Part shown: positions 16,627 to 23,948 of the stretch, in pieces
How the letters are laid out: every line of letters starts with the position of its first letter
Position numbering within the stretch: position 1 is the first letter of the stretch
Assembly: GCF_002943525.1 (NCBI RefSeq)
Contig: NZ_CP025394.1
Coordinates: 3,906,001-3,970,000 of the forward strand
Length of the DNA: 64,000 nucleotides
Origin: Kitasatospora sp. MMS16-BH015
GTDB lineage: Bacteria > Actinomycetota > Actinomycetes > Streptomycetales > Streptomycetaceae
Reading direction: 5' to 3'
The notes under the pieces: generated by a model
Seen by the model: the letters and a program-made list of their open reading frames with translations, nothing else
Database searches by the model: none
What the model was told of the DNA's origin: nothing
Made by a program: the position numbers and the translations under genes

Positions 16627-16713
16627 TTACCGCGTGCCGGTGGAGTACGTGGAGTACGAGGACAGGCGGAGTCGGGGCCGTTTGTGGCCCGGACTAGTAC
16701 TGCTGGGATCCAT
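16627..16713 (-). CDS. 28-codon leader ORF between the M-box and the NRAMP gene (MgtL-like)
   Basis: ATG 16713 is preceded by AAGGAGG at 8-nt spacing, the strongest SD in this region, and the frame ends in TAA at 16627. The peptide begins MDPSSTSPGHKRPRLRL and ends in a Ser/Thr/Tyr-rich tail. Enterobacterial mgtA is preceded by a leader peptide, MgtL, that also starts Met-acidic-Pro, carries further prolines and then a basic/Leu stretch; ribosomes translating it respond to low Mg2+ or proline. The arrangement here (riboswitch, then leader ORF, then transporter 150 bases on) is the same. The frame is open further upstream, but without an SD. Translation is well supported by the SD. The regulatory role is inference. 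Confidence 0.65.
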   Translation of the reverse strand: MDPSSTSPGHKRPRLRLSSYSTYSTGTR

Positions 16714-16775
16714 GTCTCTCGCCTCCTTCCGGCCGGGGCGCACAGATGTGCGCCGCACGAACACGGCAAGGAGCG

Positions 16776-16800
16776 GCCAGCCCCCCGGAAAAGGGGCGGC
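16776..16800 (-). promoter_or_regulatory. GC-rich hairpin at the 3' edge of the M-box (possible expression platform)
   Basis: On the minus strand GCCGCCCC-TTTTCC-GGGGGGCTGGC can fold into a CCCC/GGGG stem with flanking GCC/GGC pairs. Its 5' arm overlaps bases 16798-16800, which also close the outer M-box helix, so the two structures could be mutually exclusive. There is no U run, so it would act through Rho or RNA-structure switching rather than as a classical terminator. Inference. Confidence 0.4.
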
Positions 16801-16973
16801 ACACCCCAACTCGTCAGAGCTTTGGCACTTCACGGCGTGATCCCGCTGCCTGAGCGGGAAGCCACTTGGGATCAACCCTTAAGTCGGGAAGATCTGTCCT
16901 GAACCTGGGCGTCTCTCGACGTCGTCGGGTCAGTGGCCTGTGTCCGTGAAGACGCCTCACCGAACGAGGTGCC
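16798..16973 (-). promoter_or_regulatory. M-box (ykoK leader) Mg2+ riboswitch
   Basis: The minus strand carries the M-box signature blocks in order: CGTTCGGTGAGGC (consensus CGUUAGGUGAGGC), GAGACGCCCAGGTTCAGGACAG (consensus AGACGCCAAUGGGUCAACAG), CGACTTAAGGG (consensus CGACAUAAGG) and GTGCCAAAGCTCTGACGAG (consensus GUGCUAAAGCUCUACGA). The ends pair to close P1 (GGCACCTCGT near 16964-16973 with ACGAG...GTGCC near 16798-16814). The class binds Mg2+ and represses downstream expression when Mg2+ is plentiful. It sits about 320 bases upstream of the NRAMP-type transporter, with a leader ORF between. Consensus blocks are recalled, not computed. Confidence 0.85.
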
Positions 16974-17034
16974 TTTCAAACCTCACCAAGCGTAGCCCCT
17001 CCCAGGGAACGCCCAGACCACTTTTACCGAGGAT

Positions 17035-17847
17035 TTACCAGTGGGAGGGCCTGGTCAGTGCGGCCGGGAGCCGGGTGGCGGCATCGCCCTTGGCCGCGTC
17101 CAGCTGGGCCTGGAGCAGGAAGAGAGCCCCCGTCAGATCCGCCCCGCGCAGGTCCGCGTCGCGCAGGTCGGCCCCGGTCAGGTCGGCCTCGCGCAGGTCG
17201 GCCCCGCCGAGGTCGGCGGCGATCAGGTACGCCCCGCGCAGGTTGGCGCCGCGCAGGTTCGCGCCGCGCAGCTTGGCGCCGATCAGGTCGGCGCCGCGCT
17301 GGTTGCGCTTCTTGCCGGGCACCCCGGCGCGGGCCAGCTCGCCGGCCTCCGCGAGCAGCGGGCCCACCTCGGCCCGCAGGGCGGGCACGTCGGCCGCGAC
17401 GACGGTCTCGGCGTCGGCCAGGCTGAGCTCCCGGATCGCCTCGTACCGGGCGCGCAGCTGCGGGTGCACCTTGCGGGCGGCCGGCAGCTCCAGCGCCTCG
17501 GCCAGGTAGCGCAGCAGCTCGTGCAGCTGGCGCACCACCGGGAAGACCTCGAACATCTGCCGGGCCGTCTCCGGCGAGCTGCGCCAGTCGGTGCCGCCGA
17601 AGGTGATCTGCGAGACCTTCTGCCCCGCGCCCAGGCAGTCGAAGACCGTGCAGCCGGCGAAGCCGCTGGTGCGCAGCTTGGTGTGGATGCCGCAGCGGAA
17701 GTCCTGCTGCAGGTTCTTGCACGGCTGGCCGGCCGACTTGTTCACCGCGAAGTCGGCCGACTTGGCGAAGGGCAGCGCGACGCAGCAGAGGGCGAAGCAG
17801 TTCGCGCAGTCGGCGCGCAGCTCAGGGGCGGTGGTCAGCTCGGGCAT
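17035..17847 (-). CDS. Cys-rich N-terminal, pentapeptide-repeat protein
   Basis: 270 residues from ATG 17847. The first 75 residues contain nine cysteines (DCANCFALCCVAL, PCKNLQQDFRCGIH, GFAGCTVFDCLGAG), suggesting a metal or Fe-S site or disulfides. The middle is helical. Residues about 190-245 are pentapeptide repeats of the A(D/N)LxG type (GADLIGAKLRGANLRGANLRGAYLIAADL...), forming a right-handed quadrilateral beta-helix of only about ten repeats. Some pentapeptide proteins protect DNA gyrase, but a short helix with a Cys-rich head gives no basis for that here. The function is not assigned. Confidence 0.8.
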   Translation of the reverse strand: MPELTTAPELRADCANCFALCCVALPFAKSADFAVNKSAGQPCKNLQQDFRCGIHTKLRTSGFAGCTVFDCLGAGQKVSQITFGGTDWRSSPETARQMFEVFPVVRQLHELLRYLAEALELPAARKVHPQLRARYEAIRELSLADAETVVAADVPALRAEVGPLLAEAGELARAGVPGKKRNQRGADLIGAKLRGANLRGANLRGAYLIAADLGGADLREADLTGADLRDADLRGADLTGALFLLQAQLDAAKGDAATRLPAALTRPSHW

Positions 17848-17863
17848 GACTCCACTGTACGCA

Positions 17864-17886
17864 GCCGCCGGGCTGCTCCCGGCGGC
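17864..17886 (-). terminator. GC hairpin downstream of the ABC exporter operon
   Basis: GCCGCCGGG-CTGCT-CCCGGCGGC forms a perfect 9-bp stem between the permease stop (17985) and the pentapeptide gene start (17847). There is no U run, as is common in this group of organisms. Confidence 0.45.
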
Positions 17887-17906
17887 CCTGGGGCGGGGGC
17901 ACCACT

Positions 17907-17977
17907 GGGGGCGCGGGCACTGCGCGATCAGCCGTCCACCTCCGTAGCGGGCTGGTCGCGCAGCGCCCCGCGCCCCC
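17907..17977. repeat. Intergenic palindromic repeat, imperfect copy
   Basis: The left arm GGGGGCGCGGGCACTGCGCG (from 17907) and a right arm ending at 17977 (TCGCGCAGCGCCCCGCGCCC) are near-perfect reverse complements separated by 28 bases. The same arms occur, in perfect form, at 46802-46877. Both copies lie directly downstream of an FtsX-type ABC permease gene. I recall very similar GGGGCGCGGGGAACTGCGCG palindromes scattered through Streptomyces genomes. Confidence 0.75.
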
Positions 17978-17984
17978 GTTCTGT

Positions 17985-19946
17985 CTACGCCCCGGCCAAG
18001 GGGGCCCGCAGGGCCAGGCGGGCCGGGAGCAGGCTGGCGATCAGGGCGAGCACCAGGCAGACCGCGGTGGCGCCGGCCAGGGTGGACCAGGGGAGGTCGA
18101 GGTTCGCGCTCCCGCCGGTGGGCAGGATGCGGTTCTCGATCAGCAGGACCGTCGCGTACTGGGTGACCAGGGTGACGATCAGGCCGAGGGCCGCCGCGGT
18201 GGCGACCACCAGGGTGGTCTCGACCGCGACCACCCGCAGCACCTGCCGGCGGGTGCCGCCGGTGAGGCGCAGGGTGGCGAAATCACGGAGGCGGTCACCG
18301 GTGGACATCATCATCGTGTTGACGATCGCGATCAGCGCGTAGAGCAGGGCCGGGCCGAGGATCGCCAGCATGGAGATCCAACCGTTCTTCGTGGTCCGCT
18401 CGTTGTGGGCGTCGATCCAGGCGCCGCCGGCGGTGATCCGGGCCCCGGCCGGCTGGGCGGGGACCTGGTTCGCGGCCAGGTAGGCGACCGAGACGGCCGA
18501 CGTGGCGGGGACGGCCGACGTGGTCGGGACGGCCTCGCGGGGGATGACGATCTCCGGCAGGTGCGGCAGCAGGTGGTGCACCTGGGCGACCAGCTTGAGC
18601 GGGACGGTGGAGCCGTCGGCCAACCGGGCGTCCAGCACGTCGCCGACCTGCCAGCCGAAGACCCTGGCCATGTCCTCGGAGACCGCGACCGTCCGGCCGT
18701 GCAGGTCCGCCAGCGAACCGGCGTCGGTGGCCAGGCTCCAGGCCGAGCGAAGGTCGCCGTCCACCAGCAGGCCGTCCTCGGGGATGGGCAGGTCGGTCGG
18801 GCCGGCCACCGGGCGGGGCTGCTCGGGCGTCAGGTGAGTGAGGCTGACCGTGCCGGCCGTGGTCAGCTGCGCACCCGGCAGGCTCCGGAGCGCGGCGAGG
18901 GCCTCCGACGGGATCTCCCGGTCGGTCGGCTCGACCACGTACCCGGCCTTGAGCACCGCCCGGCCCTGGGCCGCCATCGCATCGCTGAACGCGACCGTGC
19001 CGCCGACCACCGAACCGGCCAGGCCGATCACCAGGAAGACCGGGGTCGCGGTGGAGACGGTGCGGCGGATCGCCGCCAGCGCGTTCTGCCGGGCGATCAG
19101 CCCGGCCGCTCCCGGCAGCAGCGGCACCAGCACGGTGAACAGCCGCACCAGCGGCGGCACCAGCACCGGCGCGAGCAGCACGATGCCGAGCACCGCCATG
19201 ACGTCGAAGAGCAGCGCCCACTGCGGGGTGGTCTCCGGATCGCGGGACTGCGGATCGGCCAGCATCGAGGCGGGCATGTCGATGAAGGTGTGGAGGGTGT
19301 AGCCGAAGAGGCCGAGGAAGACCACCACCGCGATCCAACGACCCGCCGGCATCACCTTCTTGTCCACCGCGACCTCGCTCAGCGCCTCCACCGGGCGGAC
19401 CCGGCCGGCCCGGCGGGAGGCCGCGAACGCACCGAGCAGCGCCACCGCGAGCCCGCCGGCGGCGGCCAGCAGCAGGGGCAGCAGGGCGGGTTCGGCCCGG
19501 AAGCCGGCCGGTGCGGCGCCCTGGTCGCGGAGCCAGGCCGCGATGGCGGGGGCCACCACGAGACCGAGCGCGCAGCCGGCCAGCGCCGCCGCCACGGCCA
19601 CCACCACGGCCTCGCCGAGCACCAGGGCCCGCACCTGCTGGGGCGTGGCGCCGACCGCGCGCAGCATCGCCGTCTCCTGGCGGCGCTGCGCCACGGCGAA
19701 GGCGAAGGTGGAGGAGACCACGAAGACCGAGACGAAGCCGGCCATCGCGGCCATGAAGCCGACCAGCTTGTGCAGCGAGGGCGCACCGGGCAGCGAGTCC
19801 TCGCCCATCGTGGTGTTGAGCAGCAGCCCGGCCGCCGCCATCACGGCTACGCCGAGCGCCAGTGCGAGGAAGGAGCCGAGGAAGGCCAGCCAGCGCCGCC
19901 GGAGGGTCGCGGCGGCGATGGGCAGCAGGAGCCGGAAGCCGTTCAC
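17985..19946 (-). CDS. FtsX-like ABC transporter permease
   Basis: 653 residues. The GTG at 19946 overlaps the TGA of the ATPase gene (GTGA), so the two are coupled. The topology is a duplicated FtsX domain: helix 1 (LAFLGSFLALALGVAVMAAAGLLL) and two blocks of three helices. Each block contains the MacB/FtsX coupling motif RRQETAMLRAVGATPQQVRALV (about 95-115) and LRDFATLRLTGGTRRQVLRVV near the C-terminus. A large extracytoplasmic segment lies between. Such permeases export peptides or small molecules or transmit mechanical signals rather than import. No substrate-binding protein is nearby, which agrees with export. Confidence 0.9.
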   Translation of the reverse strand: MNGFRLLLPIAAATLRRRWLAFLGSFLALALGVAVMAAAGLLLNTTMGEDSLPGAPSLHKLVGFMAAMAGFVSVFVVSSTFAFAVAQRRQETAMLRAVGATPQQVRALVLGEAVVVAVAAALAGCALGLVVAPAIAAWLRDQGAAPAGFRAEPALLPLLLAAAGGLAVALLGAFAASRRAGRVRPVEALSEVAVDKKVMPAGRWIAVVVFLGLFGYTLHTFIDMPASMLADPQSRDPETTPQWALLFDVMAVLGIVLLAPVLVPPLVRLFTVLVPLLPGAAGLIARQNALAAIRRTVSTATPVFLVIGLAGSVVGGTVAFSDAMAAQGRAVLKAGYVVEPTDREIPSEALAALRSLPGAQLTTAGTVSLTHLTPEQPRPVAGPTDLPIPEDGLLVDGDLRSAWSLATDAGSLADLHGRTVAVSEDMARVFGWQVGDVLDARLADGSTVPLKLVAQVHHLLPHLPEIVIPREAVPTTSAVPATSAVSVAYLAANQVPAQPAGARITAGGAWIDAHNERTTKNGWISMLAILGPALLYALIAIVNTMMMSTGDRLRDFATLRLTGGTRRQVLRVVAVETTLVVATAAALGLIVTLVTQYATVLLIENRILPTGGSANLDLPWSTLAGATAVCLVLALIASLLPARLALRAPLAGA

Positions 19947-20734
19947 CGGTTCCCTCGCTCGTCCTGTGCGGCCGGCTCGGCCTGTGCGGCGCGCTCGGCC
20001 CGGGCGGCCTCCAGGTTGGTCATCCGCTCGGCGACGGTCTGCGGGTCCGGCGCGTCCAGCAGGTCGACCACCTGGCCGTCGGCGAGGAAGAGCACGGTGT
20101 CCGCGTAGGAGGCGGCCACCGGGTCGTGGGTGACCATGACAGTGCTCTGGCCCTGCCGGTCGACCAGCGAGCGCAGCAGGGTGAGCACCTCGCGGCTGCT
20201 GGTGCTGTCCAGCGCGCCGGTCGGCTCATCGGCGAAGAGCACCCGCGGGGCGGTGATCAGCGCCCGGGCTATCGCCACCCGCTGCTGCTGCCCACCGGAG
20301 AGCTGGGAGGGCAGGTGGCCGGTCCGCTCGCCGAGGCCGACCTGGGCCAGCGCCTCCTTCACCTTCGCCGCGTCCGGCTTGCGGCCGGCCAGCCGCAGCG
20401 GCAGGCCGACGTTCTGCTCGGCGGTGAGCGCGCCGAGCAGGTTGAAGGACTGGAAGACGAAGCCGAGGCGCTCCCGGCGCAGCTCGGTCAGCGCCTTCTC
20501 GTCCAGCGTGCCCAGGTCGATCCCGTCCACCGTCACCGTGCCCGAATCCGGCCGGTCCAGCCCGGCCGCACACTGCAGCAGCGTGGACTTCCCCGACCCG
20601 GAGGGCCCCATGACGGCGGTGAAACTGCCCCGCGCGAAGCCGACCGTCACCCCGCCGAGCGCTGTCACGGCGTTCTGGCCGTCGCCGTAGCTGCGGGTGA
20701 CCTGCTCCAGGCGCACCACGTCGTTCTTGTTCAT
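19943..20734 (-). CDS. ABC transporter ATP-binding protein (MacB/LolD type)
   Basis: 263 residues from ATG 20734; an in-frame ATG at 20776 is an alternative, and neither has a strong SD. Walker A is GPSGSGKST, the Q-loop is FVFQSFNLLGALTAEQN, the signature is LSGGQQQRVAIARAL, Walker B is RVLFADEP and the switch His is in MVTHDPVAASYAD. It powers the overlapping FtsX-type permease. It is clearly paralogous to the ATPase at 49371: the same order of motifs and long identical stretches such as STLLQCAAGLD. An IS element has inserted about 170 bases upstream of its start. Confidence 0.93.
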   Translation of the reverse strand: MNKNDVVRLEQVTRSYGDGQNAVTALGGVTVGFARGSFTAVMGPSGSGKSTLLQCAAGLDRPDSGTVTVDGIDLGTLDEKALTELRRERLGFVFQSFNLLGALTAEQNVGLPLRLAGRKPDAAKVKEALAQVGLGERTGHLPSQLSGGQQQRVAIARALITAPRVLFADEPTGALDSTSSREVLTLLRSLVDRQGQSTVMVTHDPVAASYADTVLFLADGQVVDLLDAPDPQTVAERMTNLEAARAERAAQAEPAAQDERGNR

Positions 20735-20938
20735 GATCGACTTCTTATCAGGCAACCCCACGATCGGTCGCACCATTAACGGGCAGGGGCGCCCGCGTGG
20801 GTACGGAACGTACGGCCCGCTTCTGCCAGGTATCGCGCAGTTCGCCGCACCCTGCTCGCCCGGTAGCCACCACGGCCAGTCGACACGCTGCCGTCATTTA
20901 GATGCCATCTCATTTGGGCGGTTGAGTAGACTCCGGGT

Positions 20939-21292
20939 GTGCTGATCGTTGAGCGTCTGGTGCCGGACGAGTTGTGGGAGCTGTTCCAGTTGGTGGTGCC
21001 GGAAGCTCCGGTACGTCCGCAGGGCGGTGGCCGGAGGCGCCACGGGGACCGCGAGGTGTTGGCGGCGATTGTGTTCGTCGCGACCTCGGGCTGTACCTGG
21101 GCCCAGTTGCCGCACTGCTTCGGCCCGTCGGGGCCGACCGCCCACCGGCGCTTCACCGAGTGGAGCAAGGCCAGGGTGTGGGCCAAGCTCCACCGGGTCG
21201 TCCTGGACGAACTCGGTAGCCGCGGCGAACTGGACTGGTCGCGGTGCGCGGTCGACTCGGTCAACATGCGGGCCCTGAAAAGGGGGACCTGA
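20939..21292 (+). CDS. IS427-type transposase, OrfA
   Basis: 117 residues from GTG 20939. It starts with the LVPDELWELFQLVVPE segment and has the insertion-element HTH and RHGDREVLAAIVFVATSGCTWAQLPH region. It ends AVDSVNMRALKRGT with the first catalytic Asp in AVDS. The stop codon lies four codons after AAAAGGGGG (21278-21286). At that slippery run a -1 shift continues the protein into OrfB (KGDLTGPNPVDRGKYGSK), the usual programmed frameshift of this IS group. Confidence 0.85.
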   Translation: MLIVERLVPDELWELFQLVVPEAPVRPQGGGRRRHGDREVLAAIVFVATSGCTWAQLPHCFGPSGPTAHRRFTEWSKARVWAKLHRVVLDELGSRGELDWSRCAVDSVNMRALKRGT

Positions 21293-21730
21293 CAGGCCCG
21301 AATCCTGTCGATCGGGGCAAGTACGGGTCAAAGATCCACTTGCTCACCGAACGCACCGGTCTACCCCTCTCCCTCGCGATCTCCGGGGCCAACGTCCACG
21401 ACAGCCAGGCCCTGATCCCGCTCACCGACGCCATCCCGCCCATCCGCTCCAGGCGCGGCCCCAGACGACGCAGGCCCAGCAAACTGCATGGCGACAAAGC
21501 CTACGACCACCGCTTCATCCGCTCCTACCTGCAACGGCGTCAGATCCCGGCTCGCATCGCCCGCCGAGGCATCGACTCCTCCCCAGCGCCTTGGCCGACA
21601 CCGCTGGGTGATCGAGAGAACCGTCGCCTGGCTGAACGGCTTCCGCCGACTCCACCGCCGATACGAGCGCAAGGGAGACCACTTCGCAGCCTTCGCCAGC
21701 ATCGCCGCAGCCGTCATCTGCTACCGCTGA
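21277..21730 (+). pseudogene. IS427-type transposase, OrfB part, with an extra frameshift
   Basis: After the -1 shift the frame reads TGPNPVDRGKYGSKIHLLTE, GANVHDSQALIPL (second catalytic Asp) and HGDKAYDHRFIRSYLQRR up to GIDSS. The conserved remainder QRLGRHRWVIERTVAWLNGF (catalytic Glu) and the terminus FASIAAAVICYR are in the +1 frame. The switch falls at CCCC (21581-21584), where one C fewer would restore the reading frame. The element is therefore probably inactive unless this is a sequencing error. Confidence 0.8.
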
Positions 21731-21746
21731 CTTTCCAAATGAGATG

Positions 21747-22057
21747 ACTTCTTACTGCCGCCAAGACGGCCAGAGACCCCACCGAAGTGATATTCCGGTG
21801 GGGCCTCTGCTCATTAAATCTCTATCGGACGGAGCCTCCCATCTCCCAGCAGCGATTCTCACCCCCCTTCAGAAATCCACTCAGACTGGCCTGATGCGCC
21901 TGATTTCAATGAGCAGGGAGAACACCAGGGCGAGAACCCGTGGCAGGGTCTCGTCGCCCGTCTGACGGAGGTGGTGCCGGGGGCGAGGGCCTGGGACGCT
22001 CACGCGGCGGGTTCACCACCAAGACATCCGATGGCGTTAAGGGTCAAGCAGCGATGA
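21747..22057 (+). other. Spacer between two IS elements: one hairpin and a possible gene remnant
   Basis: The hairpin at 21772-21808 is listed separately. From 21818 to 22057 one frame encodes a stretch that looks protein-like (SDWPDAPDFNEQGEHQGENP then WQGLVARLTEVVPGARAWD) but has no start codon and runs into the end of the IS110 gene. It may be the tail of a gene broken by insertions. I do not recognise it. Confidence 0.25.
21772..21808. terminator. Strong hairpin between the IS elements
   Basis: AGAG-A-CCCCACCG pairs with CGGTGGGG-C-CTCT around a 10-base AT-rich loop, a stem of about 12 pairs with one mismatch. It reads equally on both strands and lacks a long U run. Confidence 0.5.
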
Positions 22058-23267
22058 CCAGTTCGAGCTTCGGCAGGACTGGGAAGGCCGTGGTCTCGCT
22101 GTAGGTCGTGCCGGTGGCCAGGCAGTGGTGGAGGCAGCCCAAGAAGCGGTTGTAGAAGTTGCGCTGGGCAGAGGTGTGGCGGTCGCCCGCGTCTCTCCGT
22201 CGGTCGTAGTGGGCCCGGGCGCCGGGTGACGCCCGCAGTGAGCCGAAAGCCGAGACAAAGCCGACGGCTGCGAGTCTCTGGTTCTTGACCCGGCGGACCA
22301 TGACGGTGCGGCTCTTGCCGGAGGCCCGGGTGACGGGTGCCGATCCAGCGTAGGCCTTGAGCGCCTTGGCATCGGCGAAGCGGGTGCGGTCGTCACCGAT
22401 CTCGGCGAGCACCCATGCGCCGCTCAGGGCGGCCAGTCCGGGGAAGCTGGTGATGATCGCCGCGTCGGGGTGCTTCTCGAACAGCTCGACCGAGGCCTCG
22501 GCGAGCTCGTCCGCGGCCACGCAGGCGGCCTCGAACTTCCCCAGCAGGGCTACGGCCTGGCGCCCCATCGCTCTCTCAACCATCGGGAGCTGGCGCATCT
22601 GCGGAACCCGCAGAGCGGCATGCAGACGCTCGACCTCATGGTCGATCCCGCGCTGACGGCCGGCCCGCTTGAGCACGGCCCTCAACTGGGCGCGGGTGAG
22701 CCGAGCTGCCTGTTCCGGGGTTGGTGCGGCAACCAGCAGGGTGCGGGCAAGCGGCGCGGCTAGACCGCCCCTGAGGGCCTCGACGGCGGCGAGGTAGCCG
22801 GGGAAGTACTCGCGCAGGTGGGAGCGAAGCTTGTTGCCGGCCTGGGTCCGGTCCCAAACTGAGTCTTGCTGGGCGAGGGCCAGAACGGCGATGGCCTGGG
22901 CGAGTTCGCTGTCGGCCGGCAGCTGGCGGCGGGCGTCGGCGTCGGTTCGCAGGATGTTCACCAACACCATCGCGTCGAGGGGGTCGAACTTCTTGCGCGA
23001 GACGCTGTGCCGCTCGCGGTAGCGGGCTGCGGCCATCAGGTTGACTGGGCCGCTCGCCCGCAGGCAGGCCACCAGCAGGCCGCGGGAAGTCTCGATCACG
23101 ACCGGTATTCGGTCGTCGGGGCTGTCGCTGTGCTCGACCAGGAGGCCGAGCAGCAGCTGCAGGCCGGCTGCGTCGTCGTCGATCCAGGCCCGCCCGAGGA
23201 GCTTGCCATCGCCGTCGACCACCGCGACGTCGTGGTGGTCACTGGCCCAATCGATCCCGCAGAACAC
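22044..23267 (-). CDS. IS110-family transposase (DEDD/Ser recombinase)
   Basis: 407 residues from GTG 23267. The N-terminal RuvC-like DEDD domain starts FCGIDWASDHHDVAVVDGDG (first catalytic Asp) and contains IPVVIETSRGLL (Glu) and RKKFDPLDAMVLVNILRTD (paired Asp). The C-terminal Transposase_20 domain has IITSFPGLAALSGAWVLAEIGD and FADAKALKAYAGSAPVTRASGKS, which includes the conserved Ser region used as nucleophile. The protein is full length and intact, so it may be active. IS110 elements lack inverted repeats and use a bridge RNA encoded in a noncoding end; the DNA upstream of this gene is the place to look. Confidence 0.92.
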   Translation of the reverse strand: MFCGIDWASDHHDVAVVDGDGKLLGRAWIDDDAAGLQLLLGLLVEHSDSPDDRIPVVIETSRGLLVACLRASGPVNLMAAARYRERHSVSRKKFDPLDAMVLVNILRTDADARRQLPADSELAQAIAVLALAQQDSVWDRTQAGNKLRSHLREYFPGYLAAVEALRGGLAAPLARTLLVAAPTPEQAARLTRAQLRAVLKRAGRQRGIDHEVERLHAALRVPQMRQLPMVERAMGRQAVALLGKFEAACVAADELAEASVELFEKHPDAAIITSFPGLAALSGAWVLAEIGDDRTRFADAKALKAYAGSAPVTRASGKSRTVMVRRVKNQRLAAVGFVSAFGSLRASPGARAHYDRRRDAGDRHTSAQRNFYNRFLGCLHHCLATGTTYSETTAFPVLPKLELVIAA

Positions 23268-23648
23268 CCTTGTGGGCGCTTCCCACGTCCTTTCGACTGA
23301 TGCACATATTCGCTGGTCAAAGCCTGTGCGGAGGCACGCGACTTCCTAAAGGAAGGGCTCCGGGCCCGTCATCCGATTGGTCGTTCGTGACCCCAGCTGA
23401 CCGCAGGGGCCTCGGTCTGCGGAGGAGCTCGGAGGCGTCCCGGTGAGGTGTGAGGTGCACCCTGTGGAGGGCTCGGACCACAAGTATTCGGTCAACCGCA
23501 GTCTTGGGTGGTGATCGGCCGACACCCGGAGGCCGGCTCTTGGTGAAGGCGCGCCGTGGTCCATCTTGTGGCTCTGACCTGGTGCCGACTGATCACCACC
23601 GAAGACAAGCGGACGGGTCTGTGATCCGCTGGCTTCGGTTCCCATTAG
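23268..23648 (-). other. Upstream noncoding end of the IS110 element and junction DNA (candidate bridge-RNA region)
   Basis: 380 bases without a supported gene. Next to the transposase start are short stem candidates, for example CTTCCTTTAGGAAG on the minus strand around 23342-23355. Further out GGTGGTGATC (23507-23516) and GATCACCACC (23591-23600) are perfect inverted copies 74 bases apart. In IS621-type IS110 elements the region preceding the transposase encodes the bridge RNA. No boundary or RNA fold can be proven by eye. Confidence 0.3.
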
Positions 23649-23948
23649 GTCCACCTGAGCGCGGACGGCCGCTGCCGCCTGCTGTCCCTGGTCGTCACCG
23701 CGGGGCAGCGGGCGGACTGCACGCACTTCGAACCGGTGCTGGAGAAAATCCGCGTCCCGAGGACGGGACCGGGCAGGCCCCGAAGAACGCCCGACAGCCG
23801 GGCCGCCCGCCTGCGCAAGGGCTCACGAGGCAGGCGGCCCCCAGGCTTCGACGACGACAGGTACAGGAAGCGGAACACCGTCGAACGGGCCATTAACAAG
23901 CTCAAGCACTCGAGGGCGGTCGCCACCCGATACGACAAACGCGGCTGA
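23649..23948 (+). pseudogene. Truncated IS5-family transposase remnant with internal deletion
   Basis: The frame opens after a stop at 23646 and reads VHLSADGRCRLLSLVVTAGQ then FEPVLEKIRVPRTGPGRPRR, RRPPGFDDDRYRKRNTVERA and RAVATRYDKRG. This is the C-terminal half of a common actinobacterial IS5-type transposase, including the catalytic Glu in NTVERAINKLK. Between PDS and AARLRKGS about 30 residues expected in the family (DKAYSN...IPEK) are missing, in frame. The protein also stops right after DKRG, before the usual tail. Both ends and the middle are therefore deleted and it is inactive. Confidence 0.75.

Larger units (their letters stand above)
20906..21746 (+). mobile_element. IS5-family (IS427-type) insertion sequence
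   Basis: Terminal inverted repeats CATCTCATTTGG (20906-20917) and CCAAATGAGATG (21735-21746) are perfect over 12 bases and bracket about 840 bases containing two overlapping transposase frames. Size, two-frame organisation and the A4G5 slippage site are those of the IS427 group. No obvious target duplication flanks the repeats. The element lies upstream of the ABC exporter operon. Confidence 0.85.

Noticed and set aside
22831..23349. Small + strand frames inside the IS110 gene
   Set aside because: They are antisense to an intact transposase and have no SD or domain.
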